A DNA stretch of 64,000 nt from Stenotrophomonas_A sp035629025 (GTDB lineage Bacteria > Pseudomonadota > Gammaproteobacteria > Xanthomonadales > Xanthomonadaceae). This document shows, piece after piece, positions 36,140 to 46,107 of this stretch (positions within the stretch are counted from its first letter, which is position 1; each line of letters opens with the position of its first letter). Both the position numbers and the translations under genes were made by a program. The notes beneath the pieces were generated by a model. It worked only from the letters and a program-made list of their open reading frames with translations. It ran no database searches and was not told the DNA's origin. The stretch is taken from NCBI GenBank assembly GCA_035629025.1, contig DASPIU010000037.1:14683-78682 (forward strand), written 5' to 3'.

Positions 36140-37921
36140 ATGCGTGTCCCCCACCTCGCCCTGCTCCTGTTGCTCCTGCTGTGCGTGCTGGCCGCCCCGG
36201 CCCGCGCGCGCGGCACCATCGAGAAGGTGAGCATCGAGGGCCTGGACCGCGGCGACGACGCGGCGATGATCGAGAACATCGAGGTCTCGCTGTCGCTGTA
36301 CCAGACCATCGGCAAGCGCCAGGGCGAATCGCGCCTGGAGTACCTGCTCAACCAGGCGCAGGAACAGGCGCGCACGGCGCTGGAACCGTTTGGCTACTAC
36401 AGCCCCACCATCACCATCGACGCGCCGCGCACGGGCGACAGCCTGCACGTGATCATCCACGTGGACAAAGGCCAGCCGGTGCGCGTGCGCCACTCCAACA
36501 TCGTGCTCACCGGCTGGGCCGAGGAAGACGAATACCTGCAGCGTGACGTGGCCGCCTTCCAGCCCGCGGTCGGCGAGACCTTCAGCCACCCGCTGTACGA
36601 GGCCAGCAAGGTGCGCATCACCCGGCGCCTGGCCGAGCGCGGCTATTTCGATGCCGACTTCACCCGCCGCCGGGTGGAGGTCACCCGCGCCGAGTTCGCC
36701 GCCGACATCGACCTGGCCTGGGACAGCGGGCGTCGCTACGACATGGGCCCGGTGCGCTTCCGCTACGACTATTTCAAGCCCGGCCTGTTCGACCCGCTGG
36801 TGTACTGGGAAGAGGGCAGCTACTACCACGAAGGCAAGCTCGATCGCCTGCGCGAGTCGCTGAACCGGCTCGGCTATTTCGGCACGATTGATATCCAGCC
36901 CAAGCCGGAGGAAGCCACGGCCGATGGCCGCGTGCCGATCGACGTACGCCTGGAGCGCGCCAAGCGTACCGTCTATACCGCCGGCCTCAGCTACGGCAGC
37001 GAGAGTGGCCCGGGTGTGCGCGGCGGCCTGGAGCGCCGCTACGTCAACTCGCGCGGCCACAAGATGGACACGCAGCTGGACTTCGCGCAGAAGCGCAAGA
37101 GCCTGACCACCGCCTACCGCATCCCGGCGTTCGGGTGGCTGGATGGCTGGTACTCGCTGACCGCCGGTTACTACGACGAGCAGACCGACTACATCGACCT
37201 GCGCAACGTCAAACTCAGTGCCAGCCGCAGTGGCGAGATCAACGACCGCTGGACCGCGACCGCCTCGCTCAATGCCTTGCGCGAGCGTTGGCGCTACAGC
37301 ACCAACGACCAGCCCGACCCCTTCTACCAGTACGCCACCTTCGTCTACCCGCAGCTGCAGGCCCTGTACTCGGGCGTGGACGACCGCACCTTCCCGCGTC
37401 GCGGCATCGCCGCGCGCAGCTTCGTGCGCGGTGGCGTGAAAGGCGTCGGCTCGGACACCAACTTCGCCCAGGCCTATGCGCAGGTGTTCTGGTTCCATGG
37501 CCTGAGCGGCAGCGACCGCCTGATCCTGCGTGGCGAGGCTGGCACTACCTGGACCCCCGACCTGGTGTCGATGCCGCCGAGCCTGCGTTTCTTCGCCGGT
37601 GGCGACAACAGCGTGCGCGGCTATGCCTTCCGCGAGATCGGCCCGCGCACGCCGCCGCCGGACAAGTACGCGCTGGGCGCCAAGCACGTGCTCACCGGCA
37701 GCGTCGAGTACGAGCGCTATTTCAATGGCGGCCCGTGGGGTGCGGCGGTATTCGTGGACAGCGGCAGCGCCTTCGACAACCGTCCGGACTTCCACACCGG
37801 TGTGGGCGTGGGCCTGCGCTGGAAATCGCCGATCGGCCCGGTGCGCGTGGATGTCGCCCACGGCCTGAATGATCCAGACTCGCAGTTCCAGCTCTACCTC
37901 AACATCGGAGCCAACCTGTGA
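36140..37921 (+). CDS. tamA: Translocation and assembly module protein TamA (Omp85 family)
   Basis: Outer-membrane half of the TAM system that helps assemble some outer-membrane proteins and supports lipid transport with TamB. About 593 residues (E. coli TamA 577). The signal peptide is MRVPHLALLLLLLLCVLAAPARA. Three POTRA-like domains occupy roughly residues 25-260 ('LEPFGYYSPTITIDAP', 'RLAERGYFDADFTRRRVEV', 'RLGYFGTIDIQP'). The Omp85 barrel follows, with the conserved 'RFFAGGDNSVRGYAFREIGP' loop motif and a terminal strand. The ATG at 36140 begins the signal peptide directly; 36128 is possible. The stop overlaps the tamB GTG. Confidence 0.94.
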   Translation: MRVPHLALLLLLLLCVLAAPARARGTIEKVSIEGLDRGDDAAMIENIEVSLSLYQTIGKRQGESRLEYLLNQAQEQARTALEPFGYYSPTITIDAPRTGDSLHVIIHVDKGQPVRVRHSNIVLTGWAEEDEYLQRDVAAFQPAVGETFSHPLYEASKVRITRRLAERGYFDADFTRRRVEVTRAEFAADIDLAWDSGRRYDMGPVRFRYDYFKPGLFDPLVYWEEGSYYHEGKLDRLRESLNRLGYFGTIDIQPKPEEATADGRVPIDVRLERAKRTVYTAGLSYGSESGPGVRGGLERRYVNSRGHKMDTQLDFAQKRKSLTTAYRIPAFGWLDGWYSLTAGYYDEQTDYIDLRNVKLSASRSGEINDRWTATASLNALRERWRYSTNDQPDPFYQYATFVYPQLQALYSGVDDRTFPRRGIAARSFVRGGVKGVGSDTNFAQAYAQVFWFHGLSGSDRLILRGEAGTTWTPDLVSMPPSLRFFAGGDNSVRGYAFREIGPRTPPPDKYALGAKHVLTGSVEYERYFNGGPWGAAVFVDSGSAFDNRPDFHTGVGVGLRWKSPIGPVRVDVAHGLNDPDSQFQLYLNIGANL

Positions 37922-40900
37922 GCGCGCCCGTGCCGCCGCCGCGTCCGCGTTTCTACCGCCGCCGCCGCTTCTGGGTGGGCTCCGGATTGAGCGTGCTTGG
38001 CCTGGTGCTGCTGGCGCTGCTGGCCGGGTACTGGCTGCTGCAGACCGTGGCCGGGCGCGATGTGCTGCTCGCGCAGGTGGTCGCGCGGCTGCCGGCCGGC
38101 GCCACCTTCACCTGGAAGCAGGCGGAAGGGCCGCTGGCCGGTCCGCTCACCTTGCGCGGCGTGGACTTCCGCTACCAGGATTACCACTTCAGCGCCGAGC
38201 GCGTGTACCTGGACCCGGACATCCGCCCGCTGCTCGGGCGCAAGCTGCGTCTGGACGCGCTGCAGATCAGCGGCGCCACGCTGAACCTGGCCAAGAGCGA
38301 AGAGCCTTTCGAGCTGCCGCGCTGGCCCGATTCGCTGCCGCAGATCGAAATGCCGCTGGCGATCCAGGCCGACACCATCATCGTCGACTCGCTGCGCGTC
38401 ACCCAGCAGGGCGCGCCGCTGGTGAACCTGCGGCGCATCCGCGGCGGACTGGAGATTGCCAGCGGCGAGCTGCGCACGCGCCAGCTGCAGGTCGACAGCG
38501 ATCGCGGCAACTTCGGCCTCAATGGCGACTACGTGCCGCGCCAGGATTACCAGACCAACTTCACCGCCACGGCCATCCTGCCGGCGCCGCGCGGGCGCAC
38601 GCCGGCCAGCTTCGGCCTGGTCGCGCGCGGCGACCTGGCGAACATGGAAGTGGCCGTGGCCGGACGCGCGCCGCGCCCGCTGCGCGCCAAGCTGGTATTC
38701 ACCGGCCGTGACGACCCGCGCTGGACCCTCAGCGCCGATACCGACCAGCTCGACACCTCGCTGCTGATGGGCGCCGCCGGTATCGCCGATCCGGCGCCGG
38801 CCACGCCGCTGACGCTGCAGGTCGAAGCCTCCGGCAAGGGCGGCAGCGCGGCGCTGCACGGGCGCGTGCGGCACGGCGAGCAGGAAATCGTGCTGCAGCC
38901 TTCGCGCCTGGCCTTGAAGGACCAGGTGATCACCGCCGCGCCCCTGGTGGTCGATGCCTTTGGCGGCCGCCTGCGCCTGCGCGGCAGCGCCGATTTCCGC
39001 GATGCCGACAACGCGCGTTTCCGCGTGGCCGCCTATGCCCGCGACCTGCGCTTCGTGCCGCCGGCCGACCCGGCCACGCCGCAGGCACAGCAGGTCCCGG
39101 TCGAACTGCGCGAGGCGCGCCTGGGCCTGGCGGGAACGTTGAAGAACTGGGCGGTGTTCGGCCAGGCCGATATCGCGCGTGAACAGCAGCGCGCCGAACT
39201 GCATATCGACGCGCGCGGCAACGAGCGCGGTGCCAGGCTGCACCAGGTGCGCGCCACCACCCCGGGCGGCGTGCTCGACGTGAGCGGCGAAGTCGGTTGG
39301 GAGCCGCAGCTGTCCTGGGACGTGGCCGCGGAGCTGTCGCAATTCGACCCGGGTTACTTCGCGCCGGGCTGGGACGGGCGACTGTCCGGGCGCGTTGCTT
39401 CCAAGGGCCGGCAACTGCCGCCGGCCGCAAACGGCACGCCTGGCGCGTACCAGGCCACTGCCGACATCACCGCGCTGCGCGGCCAGTTGCGCCAGCGCGC
39501 CATCGACGCGCGTGGCCGCTTCGCCATCGAGGGCGATCGCGGCGAGGGCGAACTGGCGCTGTCGGTTGGCAACAGCCGGCTCACCGCCCGCGGTCGGGTC
39601 AGCGATCGCCTCGATATCACCGCGCAGCTGCAGCCCTTGCAGCTGGACGACCTGCTGCCCGGTGCGGCCGGCAGCGTGCGTGGCAATGTGCAGATCGGCG
39701 GGCGCCGCGATGCACCGGACATCAATGCCGATGTGACCGGCAGCGGCCTGCGCTGGAACGGCTACGCCGCCGACAGCCTGGCGCTGCGCGGGCGCCTGCC
39801 GTGGCGCGGCGGCGAAGGCACGCTGACCCTGCAGGGCAGCGGCGTCACCGCCGGCATGGTGCTGGACAGCGTGCAGGTGCAGGCGCAGGGCGCGGTGGAA
39901 AACCTGCGCGTGCAAGCCGAGCTGCGCAACCCGATGGCGCAGCTCGCGCTGCAGGGTGATGTGCGGCGCAATGGCGCGCGCTGGCAGGGGCAGCTCGGCA
40001 GCCTGCGCATCACCCCGGCCAAGGGCAATGCGTGGGCGCTGCGGCAACCCGCGCAGTTCACGGTCAACGGCCCGGCGTTCACGCTCAGCACTTCCTGCCT
40101 GGCCGCGGTCGGTGCCAGCGGCGCGCTGTGCGTGGCGGCGGACTGGCCGCGCAGCGGTGTCAGCGTGAGCAGTGAGGCCTTGCCACTGGCGCTGGTGCAG
40201 CCGTGGCTGCCGCCCAATGAAGGCCGGCAGCTGCACCTGCGTGGCGAAGTCACTGTCGATGGCAGCTTCCGCCCGCGCGGCAACGCCTGGGATGGCAACT
40301 TCAAGGTCGCTTCGCTGGAGGGCGGCATCCGCCTGGGTGACAACAGCCGCGGCGAAGTGGTGCGCTACGACCATTTCAGCCTCACCGCCGATTTCGATCC
40401 GCAGAAGATCCAGGGCTATCTCGGCATCGGCTTCCAGGGCAACGGCTTCGTCGATGCGCGCTTCAACACTGGCTGGGACAGTTACGCCCCGCTCAATGGT
40501 GAGCTCTACCTCAACATGTCGCGGTTGAGCTGGTTGCAGCTGTTTGTCGCCGATCTGGTGCAGCCCAAGGGCCAGGTCGAAGGCCATGTCAGCCTGCGCG
40601 GCACGCGCGCGCAGCCGCAGCTCGGCGGCGAGGCCACGTTGAAGGACTTCACCGGCGAATATCCGTCGATGGGCCTGACCCTCACCGATGGCCAGGGCCG
40701 CTTCAGCGCCCAGCCCGATGGCTCGGCCCGCATCGTGGCGCAGGTGCGTTCGGGCGAGGGCACCTTGAATGTGGATGGCGACCTGTCCTGGTATGGCGAG
40801 CGCACGCCGCTGCTGCTCAACATCCGCGGCGAGCGCGTGCTGCTCTACAACACCGCCGAGCTGCGCGTGATCGCCAACCCGGACATGCAGTTCGGCATCG

Positions 40901-41739
40901 TCGACAAGACCATGCAGCTGCGCGGGCAGGTGACCGTGCCCGAAGCCGACATCGACCTGGAGCGGCTGGAACGCGGTACCTCGGCGTCCGAGGACGTGGT
41001 CGTGCTCGATCCGGTCAACCCGGAGCAGGGCCGCTCCTCGCCGCTGGACATGGACCTGACGGTGATCGTCGGCGATGCGGTGAAGATGGCCGGCTTCGGC
41101 CTGAAGGGCGCGCTGACCGGGCGCATGCAGGTGCGCGCGCGGCCCGGCCGCGAGATGACCGCCAACGGCGGGCTGGATGTCAGCGGCCGCTACAAGGCCT
41201 ATGGGCAGGACCTGACCATCACCCGCGGCCAGCTGACCTGGAACAACAACATCGTCTCCGACCCGCGCATCAACATCCGCGCCGAGCGCCGCATCGGCGA
41301 TGTGACCGCCGGCATCGATGTCAGCGGCCGCGCCGAGTCGCCGCGCGCCGACGTGTGGGCCAACCCGTCGATGTCGCAATCCGAAGCCCTGTCCTACCTG
41401 GTGCTGGGCCGCGGCCTGGCCAGCGCCAGCGGCAGCGAGGCGCAGCAGGTCACCGCCGCCTCGGCCGCGTTGTCGGCCGGCAGCGGACTGATCGCCTCGC
41501 AGCTCGGCGCCAGGCTCGGCCTGGACGAGGCCGGCGTGAGCCAGTCCGGCACGCTGGGCTCGGTCGTGGGGTTCGGCAAGTATCTGTCGCCGCGCTTCTA
41601 CGTCGGCTATGGCGTGGCGCTGGTGAGCGGAAGTTCGGTGATCACGCTGAAGTACCTGCTCACGCGCGGCTTCGATGTGGAAGTGCAGTCCAGCACGATC
41701 GAGACCCGTGGCTCGATCAACTGGCGCAAGGAAAAGTAG
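37918..41739 (+). CDS. tamB: Translocation and assembly module protein TamB
   Basis: A 1273-residue AsmA-like bridge protein anchored in the inner membrane and reaching the outer-membrane TamA (E. coli TamB 1259). One N-terminal membrane helix (FWVGSGLSVLGLVLLALLAGYWLL) is followed by a very long repeated beta structure, the hydrophobic groove of the AsmA/VPS13-like family. The C-terminal DUF490/TamB domain is clear: 'RYKAYGQDLTITRGQLTWNNNIVSDPRINIRAERRIGDVTAGIDVSGRAESPRADVWANPSMSQSEALSYLVLGR'-type text spans roughly residues 1090-1170. The GTG start lies within the tamA stop. Confidence 0.94.
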   Translation: MSAPVPPPRPRFYRRRRFWVGSGLSVLGLVLLALLAGYWLLQTVAGRDVLLAQVVARLPAGATFTWKQAEGPLAGPLTLRGVDFRYQDYHFSAERVYLDPDIRPLLGRKLRLDALQISGATLNLAKSEEPFELPRWPDSLPQIEMPLAIQADTIIVDSLRVTQQGAPLVNLRRIRGGLEIASGELRTRQLQVDSDRGNFGLNGDYVPRQDYQTNFTATAILPAPRGRTPASFGLVARGDLANMEVAVAGRAPRPLRAKLVFTGRDDPRWTLSADTDQLDTSLLMGAAGIADPAPATPLTLQVEASGKGGSAALHGRVRHGEQEIVLQPSRLALKDQVITAAPLVVDAFGGRLRLRGSADFRDADNARFRVAAYARDLRFVPPADPATPQAQQVPVELREARLGLAGTLKNWAVFGQADIAREQQRAELHIDARGNERGARLHQVRATTPGGVLDVSGEVGWEPQLSWDVAAELSQFDPGYFAPGWDGRLSGRVASKGRQLPPAANGTPGAYQATADITALRGQLRQRAIDARGRFAIEGDRGEGELALSVGNSRLTARGRVSDRLDITAQLQPLQLDDLLPGAAGSVRGNVQIGGRRDAPDINADVTGSGLRWNGYAADSLALRGRLPWRGGEGTLTLQGSGVTAGMVLDSVQVQAQGAVENLRVQAELRNPMAQLALQGDVRRNGARWQGQLGSLRITPAKGNAWALRQPAQFTVNGPAFTLSTSCLAAVGASGALCVAADWPRSGVSVSSEALPLALVQPWLPPNEGRQLHLRGEVTVDGSFRPRGNAWDGNFKVASLEGGIRLGDNSRGEVVRYDHFSLTADFDPQKIQGYLGIGFQGNGFVDARFNTGWDSYAPLNGELYLNMSRLSWLQLFVADLVQPKGQVEGHVSLRGTRAQPQLGGEATLKDFTGEYPSMGLTLTDGQGRFSAQPDGSARIVAQVRSGEGTLNVDGDLSWYGERTPLLLNIRGERVLLYNTAELRVIANPDMQFGIVDKTMQLRGQVTVPEADIDLERLERGTSASEDVVVLDPVNPEQGRSSPLDMDLTVIVGDAVKMAGFGLKGALTGRMQVRARPGREMTANGGLDVSGRYKAYGQDLTITRGQLTWNNNIVSDPRINIRAERRIGDVTAGIDVSGRAESPRADVWANPSMSQSEALSYLVLGRGLASASGSEAQQVTAASAALSAGSGLIASQLGARLGLDEAGVSQSGTLGSVVGFGKYLSPRFYVGYGVALVSGSSVITLKYLLTRGFDVEVQSSTIETRGSINWRKEK

Positions 41740-41821
41740 AAGCGCCGCAGCGCGCACTGCATTGCCGGCAAGGCGGGCGAACGGCTAAGGTCGTCACCCT
41801 GCCTTTGCCGGAACCTGCGCC

Positions 41822-43972
41822 ATGCCGCTTCGCACGACCCTGTCCGCTTCGCTGGCCCTCGGGCTGGCGCTGTCCGCCACCGCCCGCGCCGATGAAGGCA
41901 TGTGGATGCCCACGCAGCTGCCGGCCCTGGGCAACCAGCTGCGCGAGGCCGGCTTCAAGGGTGATCCGAAGGACCTGGCCGACGTGACCCGCGCGCCGCT
42001 CAGCGCCGTGGTCAAGGTCGGCGGCGGTACCGGCTCGTTTGTGTCCGCCGATGGCCTGCTGCTGACCAACCACCATGTCGCGATGGGCGTGATCCAGTAC
42101 AACAGCACGGCGGAGCACAACTTCATCGATGACGGCTTCATTGCCGCCGGCCGCGGCGACGAGCGCGCGGCCAATCCGGATTTCCGCGTGCTGGTCACCG
42201 TGGGCTTCGACAAGGTCACCGACGAAGTGCTCAAGGATGCGCGCGGCAAGCAGGGCCGCGCCTATTACGATGCGGTGGACAGCGCCAGCAAGCGCATCGT
42301 CGCCGAATGCGAGCGCGATGGCAGCGTGCGTTGCAGTGTCGCCAACATGTACTACGGCAGCGACTTCTACCGCATCCGCCAGCTGGAGCTGCGCGATGTG
42401 CGCCTGGTCTACGCGCCGCCGCGCGCCATCGGCAACTATGGCGATGAGATCGACAACTTCATGTGGCCGCGCCACAGCGGCGACTTCACCCTGCTGCGCG
42501 CCTACGTCGGCAAGGACGGCAGGCCGGCCGACTACAGCGCCGACAACGTCCCCTATCACCCGCCGGCGCATCTGCAGCTGGCCAGCACCGGGCCCAAGGC
42601 CGGCGACTTCGCCATGCTCGCCGGCTATCCGAGCATCACCTACCGCCATCGCACCGCGGCCGAGTTCGACGAGCAGGTCAACCGCGTGCTGCCGGGCCGC
42701 GTGGCGGTGCTGGATCAGTTGATCGCGGTGCTGGAAAGCGCCGGCAAGACCAATGCGCAGGCCAGAACCCGCTATGCCTCGCAGCTGCAATCGCTGAAGA
42801 ACAACAGCAAGCGCGCGTCCGGCGAACTGGAAGGCTTGCGCCGCAGCGACGCGGTACGCCTGCGCGGGGAGGACGAGCGCGGCATGCTGGCTGCGACTTC
42901 CGGCCAGGACGCCCGCGACATCGCCGCCCTGCAGAGCACCCTGGATGCCGGTGCCGCGCTGGGCGAGCGTGACCTGCTGCTGGGCCTGATTTCCAGCCAG
43001 ACCCAGCTGCTGCGCTCGGCGCTGCTGCTGGAACGGCTGCGGCTGGAATCGCTCAAGCCCGATGCGCAGCGCGAAAGCGGCTACCAGCAGCGTGACCAGG
43101 CGATGATCGAAGGCGTGCTCAAGCAGGTGCAGCGTCGCTACGATCCGGCGGTGGAGAAGGCGCTGCTGGGCGCGCTGTTGCAGCGCTACCAGCAACTGCC
43201 CGACGCGCAACGCGTGGCCGAGTTCGATGCTGCGTTTGGTCGCACGCCCGCGCAGCTTCAAACGGCGCTGGATCGGCTGTACGCAGGCACGCGCCTGGGC
43301 AACGAGGACGAGCGCCTGTCGCGGTTTGCCGCCGCTCGTGCTGGCCAGGTGCTGGCGGATGATCTCCTGGTTGCGCTGGCGCGCGCGCTGGTCCCGGCGC
43401 AGCTGCGCCTGGAAGACGCGCGCAAGGCCCGGGAAGGCGAGCAGCTGCGCCTGCGCCCGGCCTACATGCGCGCGCTGGTCGCCTGGCGCGAACAGCAGGG
43501 CCGCGCCGTTTATCCCGATGCCAACAGCACCCTGCGCATCAGCTATGGCCGCGTCGAACCACTGGCTCCGCGCGATGCGGTCAGCTTTGCACCTGTGACC
43601 ACCGTGGCCGGCATCGTCGAGAAGAACACCGGGCAAGTGCCGTTCGATGCGCCCAAGCCTTTGTTGGAGGCGATTGCAAAGGGTGATTTCGCGGGGACCG
43701 AGGACCCTGCGTTGAAGACCCAGACGGTGAACTTCCTGACCAACCTGGACACCACGGGTGGCAATTCCGGCTCGCCGGTGCTCAATGCCCGTGGCGAGCT
43801 GATCGGTCTGAACTTCGACAGCAACTGGGAGGCGGTGAGCGCCAGCTGGTGGTACGACCCGCGCTTCAAGCGGGCCATCCACGTGGACATGCGCTACCTG
43901 CGCTGGTTGCTGGCCAAGGTGTACCCGGCGCCGGCGTTGCTGGAGGAGATGGGCGTGCCGGCGAAGCGTTGA
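41822..43972 (+). CDS. S46 family dipeptidyl peptidase
   Basis: Periplasmic serine exopeptidase that removes dipeptides from peptide N-termini (DPP7/DPP11/DAP BII family, clan PA). The 716-residue precursor has a signal ending ATARA. The double-beta-barrel catalytic His is in TNHHV (residues 82-86), where many relatives read TNHHC. The Asp region is 'DEIDNFMWPRHSGDF', also used to bind the substrate N-terminus, and the nucleophile Ser649 is in GGNSGSP. Eighteen residues after the Ser, the position that is Gly in DPP7 and Arg in DPP11 is Ser667 (FDSNWE), so P1 preference is unclear. Supports growth on peptides. Confidence 0.92.
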   Translation: MPLRTTLSASLALGLALSATARADEGMWMPTQLPALGNQLREAGFKGDPKDLADVTRAPLSAVVKVGGGTGSFVSADGLLLTNHHVAMGVIQYNSTAEHNFIDDGFIAAGRGDERAANPDFRVLVTVGFDKVTDEVLKDARGKQGRAYYDAVDSASKRIVAECERDGSVRCSVANMYYGSDFYRIRQLELRDVRLVYAPPRAIGNYGDEIDNFMWPRHSGDFTLLRAYVGKDGRPADYSADNVPYHPPAHLQLASTGPKAGDFAMLAGYPSITYRHRTAAEFDEQVNRVLPGRVAVLDQLIAVLESAGKTNAQARTRYASQLQSLKNNSKRASGELEGLRRSDAVRLRGEDERGMLAATSGQDARDIAALQSTLDAGAALGERDLLLGLISSQTQLLRSALLLERLRLESLKPDAQRESGYQQRDQAMIEGVLKQVQRRYDPAVEKALLGALLQRYQQLPDAQRVAEFDAAFGRTPAQLQTALDRLYAGTRLGNEDERLSRFAAARAGQVLADDLLVALARALVPAQLRLEDARKAREGEQLRLRPAYMRALVAWREQQGRAVYPDANSTLRISYGRVEPLAPRDAVSFAPVTTVAGIVEKNTGQVPFDAPKPLLEAIAKGDFAGTEDPALKTQTVNFLTNLDTTGGNSGSPVLNARGELIGLNFDSNWEAVSASWWYDPRFKRAIHVDMRYLRWLLAKVYPAPALLEEMGVPAKR

Positions 43973-43981
43973 GGCCGGATT

Positions 43982-44058
43982 GTGGGAAGGGCTTCAGCCC
44001 CCGACGAACGAAGACGTCATCTGTCGGATCGCGGTCGCGGCTGAAGCCGCTCCTACAG
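43982..44058. repeat. REP pair (BIME-like) between S46 peptidase and gntK
   Basis: Inverted pair: a GGGCTTCAGCCC-type palindrome with tail CGACGAACG (43982-44009) and a CGGCTGAAGCCG-type palindrome ending CTCCTACAG (44032-44058). Same two classes and order as the copy at 52993-53070. Lies between convergent genes. No transposase nearby. Confidence 0.8.
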
Positions 44059-44070
44059 GGGGCGGTGCAA

Positions 44071-44610
44071 TCAGCTGGAAGCTGAGGCGTCCAGCCCCGC
44101 CACCGCCCGCGCCACCACTTCCTCCAGCGGCGCATCCACATCCACCGCCACCACGTCCGGCTCGTCGGTGGGCGGCTGCAAGGCCTCGAACTGGCTGTCC
44201 AGCAGTGCGGGTGACATGAAATGCCCGGCGCGTGTGCCCAGGCGCGCGGCGATCACCTCGGCCGCGGCATGCAGGAACACGAAGCGCATTGGCACGCCAC
44301 TGCCGCGCAGGCGCTGGCGGTGTGCGCGGCGCAGGCCGGAGAAGGCCAGCACCACACACTGCCCGCGCGCGTGGAAGCTGCGCAGGGCTTCGGCCAGGGC
44401 CTCGACCCAGGGCTCGCGCTGCGCATCGGTCAACGGCACGCCGCTGGCCATCTGCGCCTTGGCCTGCTCGCTGTGGAAGTCGTCGGCATCCAGCAGCAGG
44501 CAACCGTAGTGTCGCGCCAGGGCCGCGGCCACGGTGCTCTTGCCACTGCCGGACACGCCCATCACCACGATGGCGGGGGCAGGAGGGGGTAGGACGGGGT
44601 CAGGCGTCAT
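44071..44610 (-). CDS. gntK: Gluconokinase
   Basis: Phosphorylates gluconate to 6-phosphogluconate with ATP. The 179 residues have the P-loop GVSGSGKST at 18-26, the family signature 'DADDFHSEQAKAQMASGVPLTDAQREPWVEAL', the lid region 'VVLAFSGLRRAHRQRLRG' and 'FMSPALLDSQFEALQPP'. It is divergent from a sugar symporter/GH94 phosphorylase operon whose predicted product includes gluconate, which would be fed to this kinase and on to the pentose phosphate or Entner-Doudoroff pathway. Confidence 0.95.
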   Translation of the reverse strand: MTPDPVLPPPAPAIVVMGVSGSGKSTVAAALARHYGCLLLDADDFHSEQAKAQMASGVPLTDAQREPWVEALAEALRSFHARGQCVVLAFSGLRRAHRQRLRGSGVPMRFVFLHAAAEVIAARLGTRAGHFMSPALLDSQFEALQPPTDEPDVVAVDVDAPLEEVVARAVAGLDASASS

Positions 44611-44724
44611 TGCGATTCGTCATGGAGGCAGATCGATTCTTCATGCATCGGCCACCCAGGCACGCCGATGGTGTAGCGTCGGCATCCTCGCACGCCTTGT
44701 CTCGTTCCGCATCCGGGCCCGCCC

Positions 44725-46107
44725 ATGCCGCCAGTGCACGACACCGCTACCGACCCACAAACTCCGCCGCTGCGCGAAAAAGCAGGCTATGCCTTTGGCG
44801 ACTTCGGCCTGAACCTCTACTGGGCCAGCATTTCCGCCTTTCTGCTGATCTTCTATACCGACGTGATGATGCTGCCGGCCGCCGCGGTCGGCACGCTCAT
44901 CCTCGTCACCAAGATCGGCGACGCGGTGGCCGATCCGCTGATGGGCATGCTCGCCGACCGCACGCGCACGCGCTGGGGACATTTCCGCCCATGGCTGCTG
45001 TGGGGCGCGCTGCCGATGGCCGCCACCGGCGTGCTCGCCTTCACCGTGCCGCCGCTGGCCGCGGACATGCGCCTGCTCTGGGCCTATGTCACCTTCTCGC
45101 TGATGATGCTGGCCTATACGGTGGTCAGCATCCCGTACTCGGCGCTGTCGGGGGTAATCACCGCCAATGGACAGCAGCGCACGGTGCTGGTCAGCCTGCG
45201 CTTCATCGCCGCCTTTGCCGGCACCACCTTCGTCAACTACGCCACGCTGGATCTGGTGGCGGCGTTTGGTCAGGGCGATGCGGCCACCGGCTGGCAGCGC
45301 ACGCTGATGCTGTACGGCGTCATCGCGATGGCGTTGTTCGCCTGCGTGTTCCTGTTCGTGCGCGAACGGGTCACGCCCTCGCCCGCGCAGCGCACGCCCT
45401 GGCGCCAGGACGTGGCCGACCTGCTGCACAACCGCCCGTGGAAGGTGCTGTTCGTGCTGGCGCTGGTGATCATGGTGACCATCGTGATGCGCGGCGGCGC
45501 AGGCGTTTACTACTTCAAGTACTACCTGGGCCGGCCCGATCTCACTGGCTGGTTCCTGGGCAGCTATTCGGTGGCGCTGGCCCTGGGCGCGGCGGCCACC
45601 CCGCTGCTGACGCGCTGGTTCGACCGGCGCCGCCTGCTGATGGGGCTGATGGTCCTGGTCGGCGTGCTGAGCGGCTCGATGTACCTGGTGCCCGCCGATG
45701 GCGTGGTGGCTGCGTTCGTGCTCAACATCCTGGTCGGCTTCGCGCTCGGGCCGAAGTCGCCGCTGGCCTTTGCCATGTACGCCGACACCGCTGACTACAC
45801 CGAGTGGCGCACCGGCCGCCGCGCCACTGCGCTGACCTTTGCCGCTGCCACCTTCTCGCAGAAGCTGGGCGGAGCGATCGCCTCGGCCGCCATCGCCTGG
45901 GTGCTGGCCGGCATGGGCTATGTCGCCAACCAGGCGCAAAGCCAGGCCTCGCAGCACGGCATCGTGCTGTTGATGACCGTGATCCCCGGCATCGTCGCGT
46001 TGCTCGCGGCGTGGACGATGCGCTTCTATCCCCTCGACGACGCGCGCCTGGCCGAGATCCAGCAGGCCCTGGCCGCGCGCCGTGCCGCCGCCGATTCCAC
46101 ACCATGA
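44725..46107 (+). CDS. GPH family sugar:cation symporter (MFS), likely cellobionate importer
   Basis: A 460-residue, twelve-helix inner-membrane transporter of the glycoside-pentoside-hexuronide group. Signatures are 'KAGYAFGDFGLNLYWASISAFLLIFYTDVM', 'TKIGDAVADPLMGMLADRTRTRWGHFRPWLLWGA' and the late 'YADTADYTEWRTGRRATALTFAAATFSQKLGGAI'. The family co-imports sugars with Na+ or H+. The gene overlaps the GH94 phosphorylase by ATGA, so its substrate is probably the disaccharide that enzyme splits. Cellobionate is inferred, not shown. Confidence 0.88.
   Translation: MPPVHDTATDPQTPPLREKAGYAFGDFGLNLYWASISAFLLIFYTDVMMLPAAAVGTLILVTKIGDAVADPLMGMLADRTRTRWGHFRPWLLWGALPMAATGVLAFTVPPLAADMRLLWAYVTFSLMMLAYTVVSIPYSALSGVITANGQQRTVLVSLRFIAAFAGTTFVNYATLDLVAAFGQGDAATGWQRTLMLYGVIAMALFACVFLFVRERVTPSPAQRTPWRQDVADLLHNRPWKVLFVLALVIMVTIVMRGGAGVYYFKYYLGRPDLTGWFLGSYSVALALGAAATPLLTRWFDRRRLLMGLMVLVGVLSGSMYLVPADGVVAAFVLNILVGFALGPKSPLAFAMYADTADYTEWRTGRRATALTFAAATFSQKLGGAIASAAIAWVLAGMGYVANQAQSQASQHGIVLLMTVIPGIVALLAAWTMRFYPLDDARLAEIQQALAARRAAADSTP

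Noticed and set aside
37894..41757. A nearly 1300-codon open frame antisense to tamB
   Set aside because: The sense strand is a clear TamB protein with membrane anchor and conserved C-terminal domain; the antisense product is repetitive and unlike any protein.
43982..44058. GC-rich palindromes considered as an intrinsic terminator for the S46 peptidase gene
   Set aside because: They lack a T tract and match the REP elements elsewhere; a terminating effect is possible but not shown.
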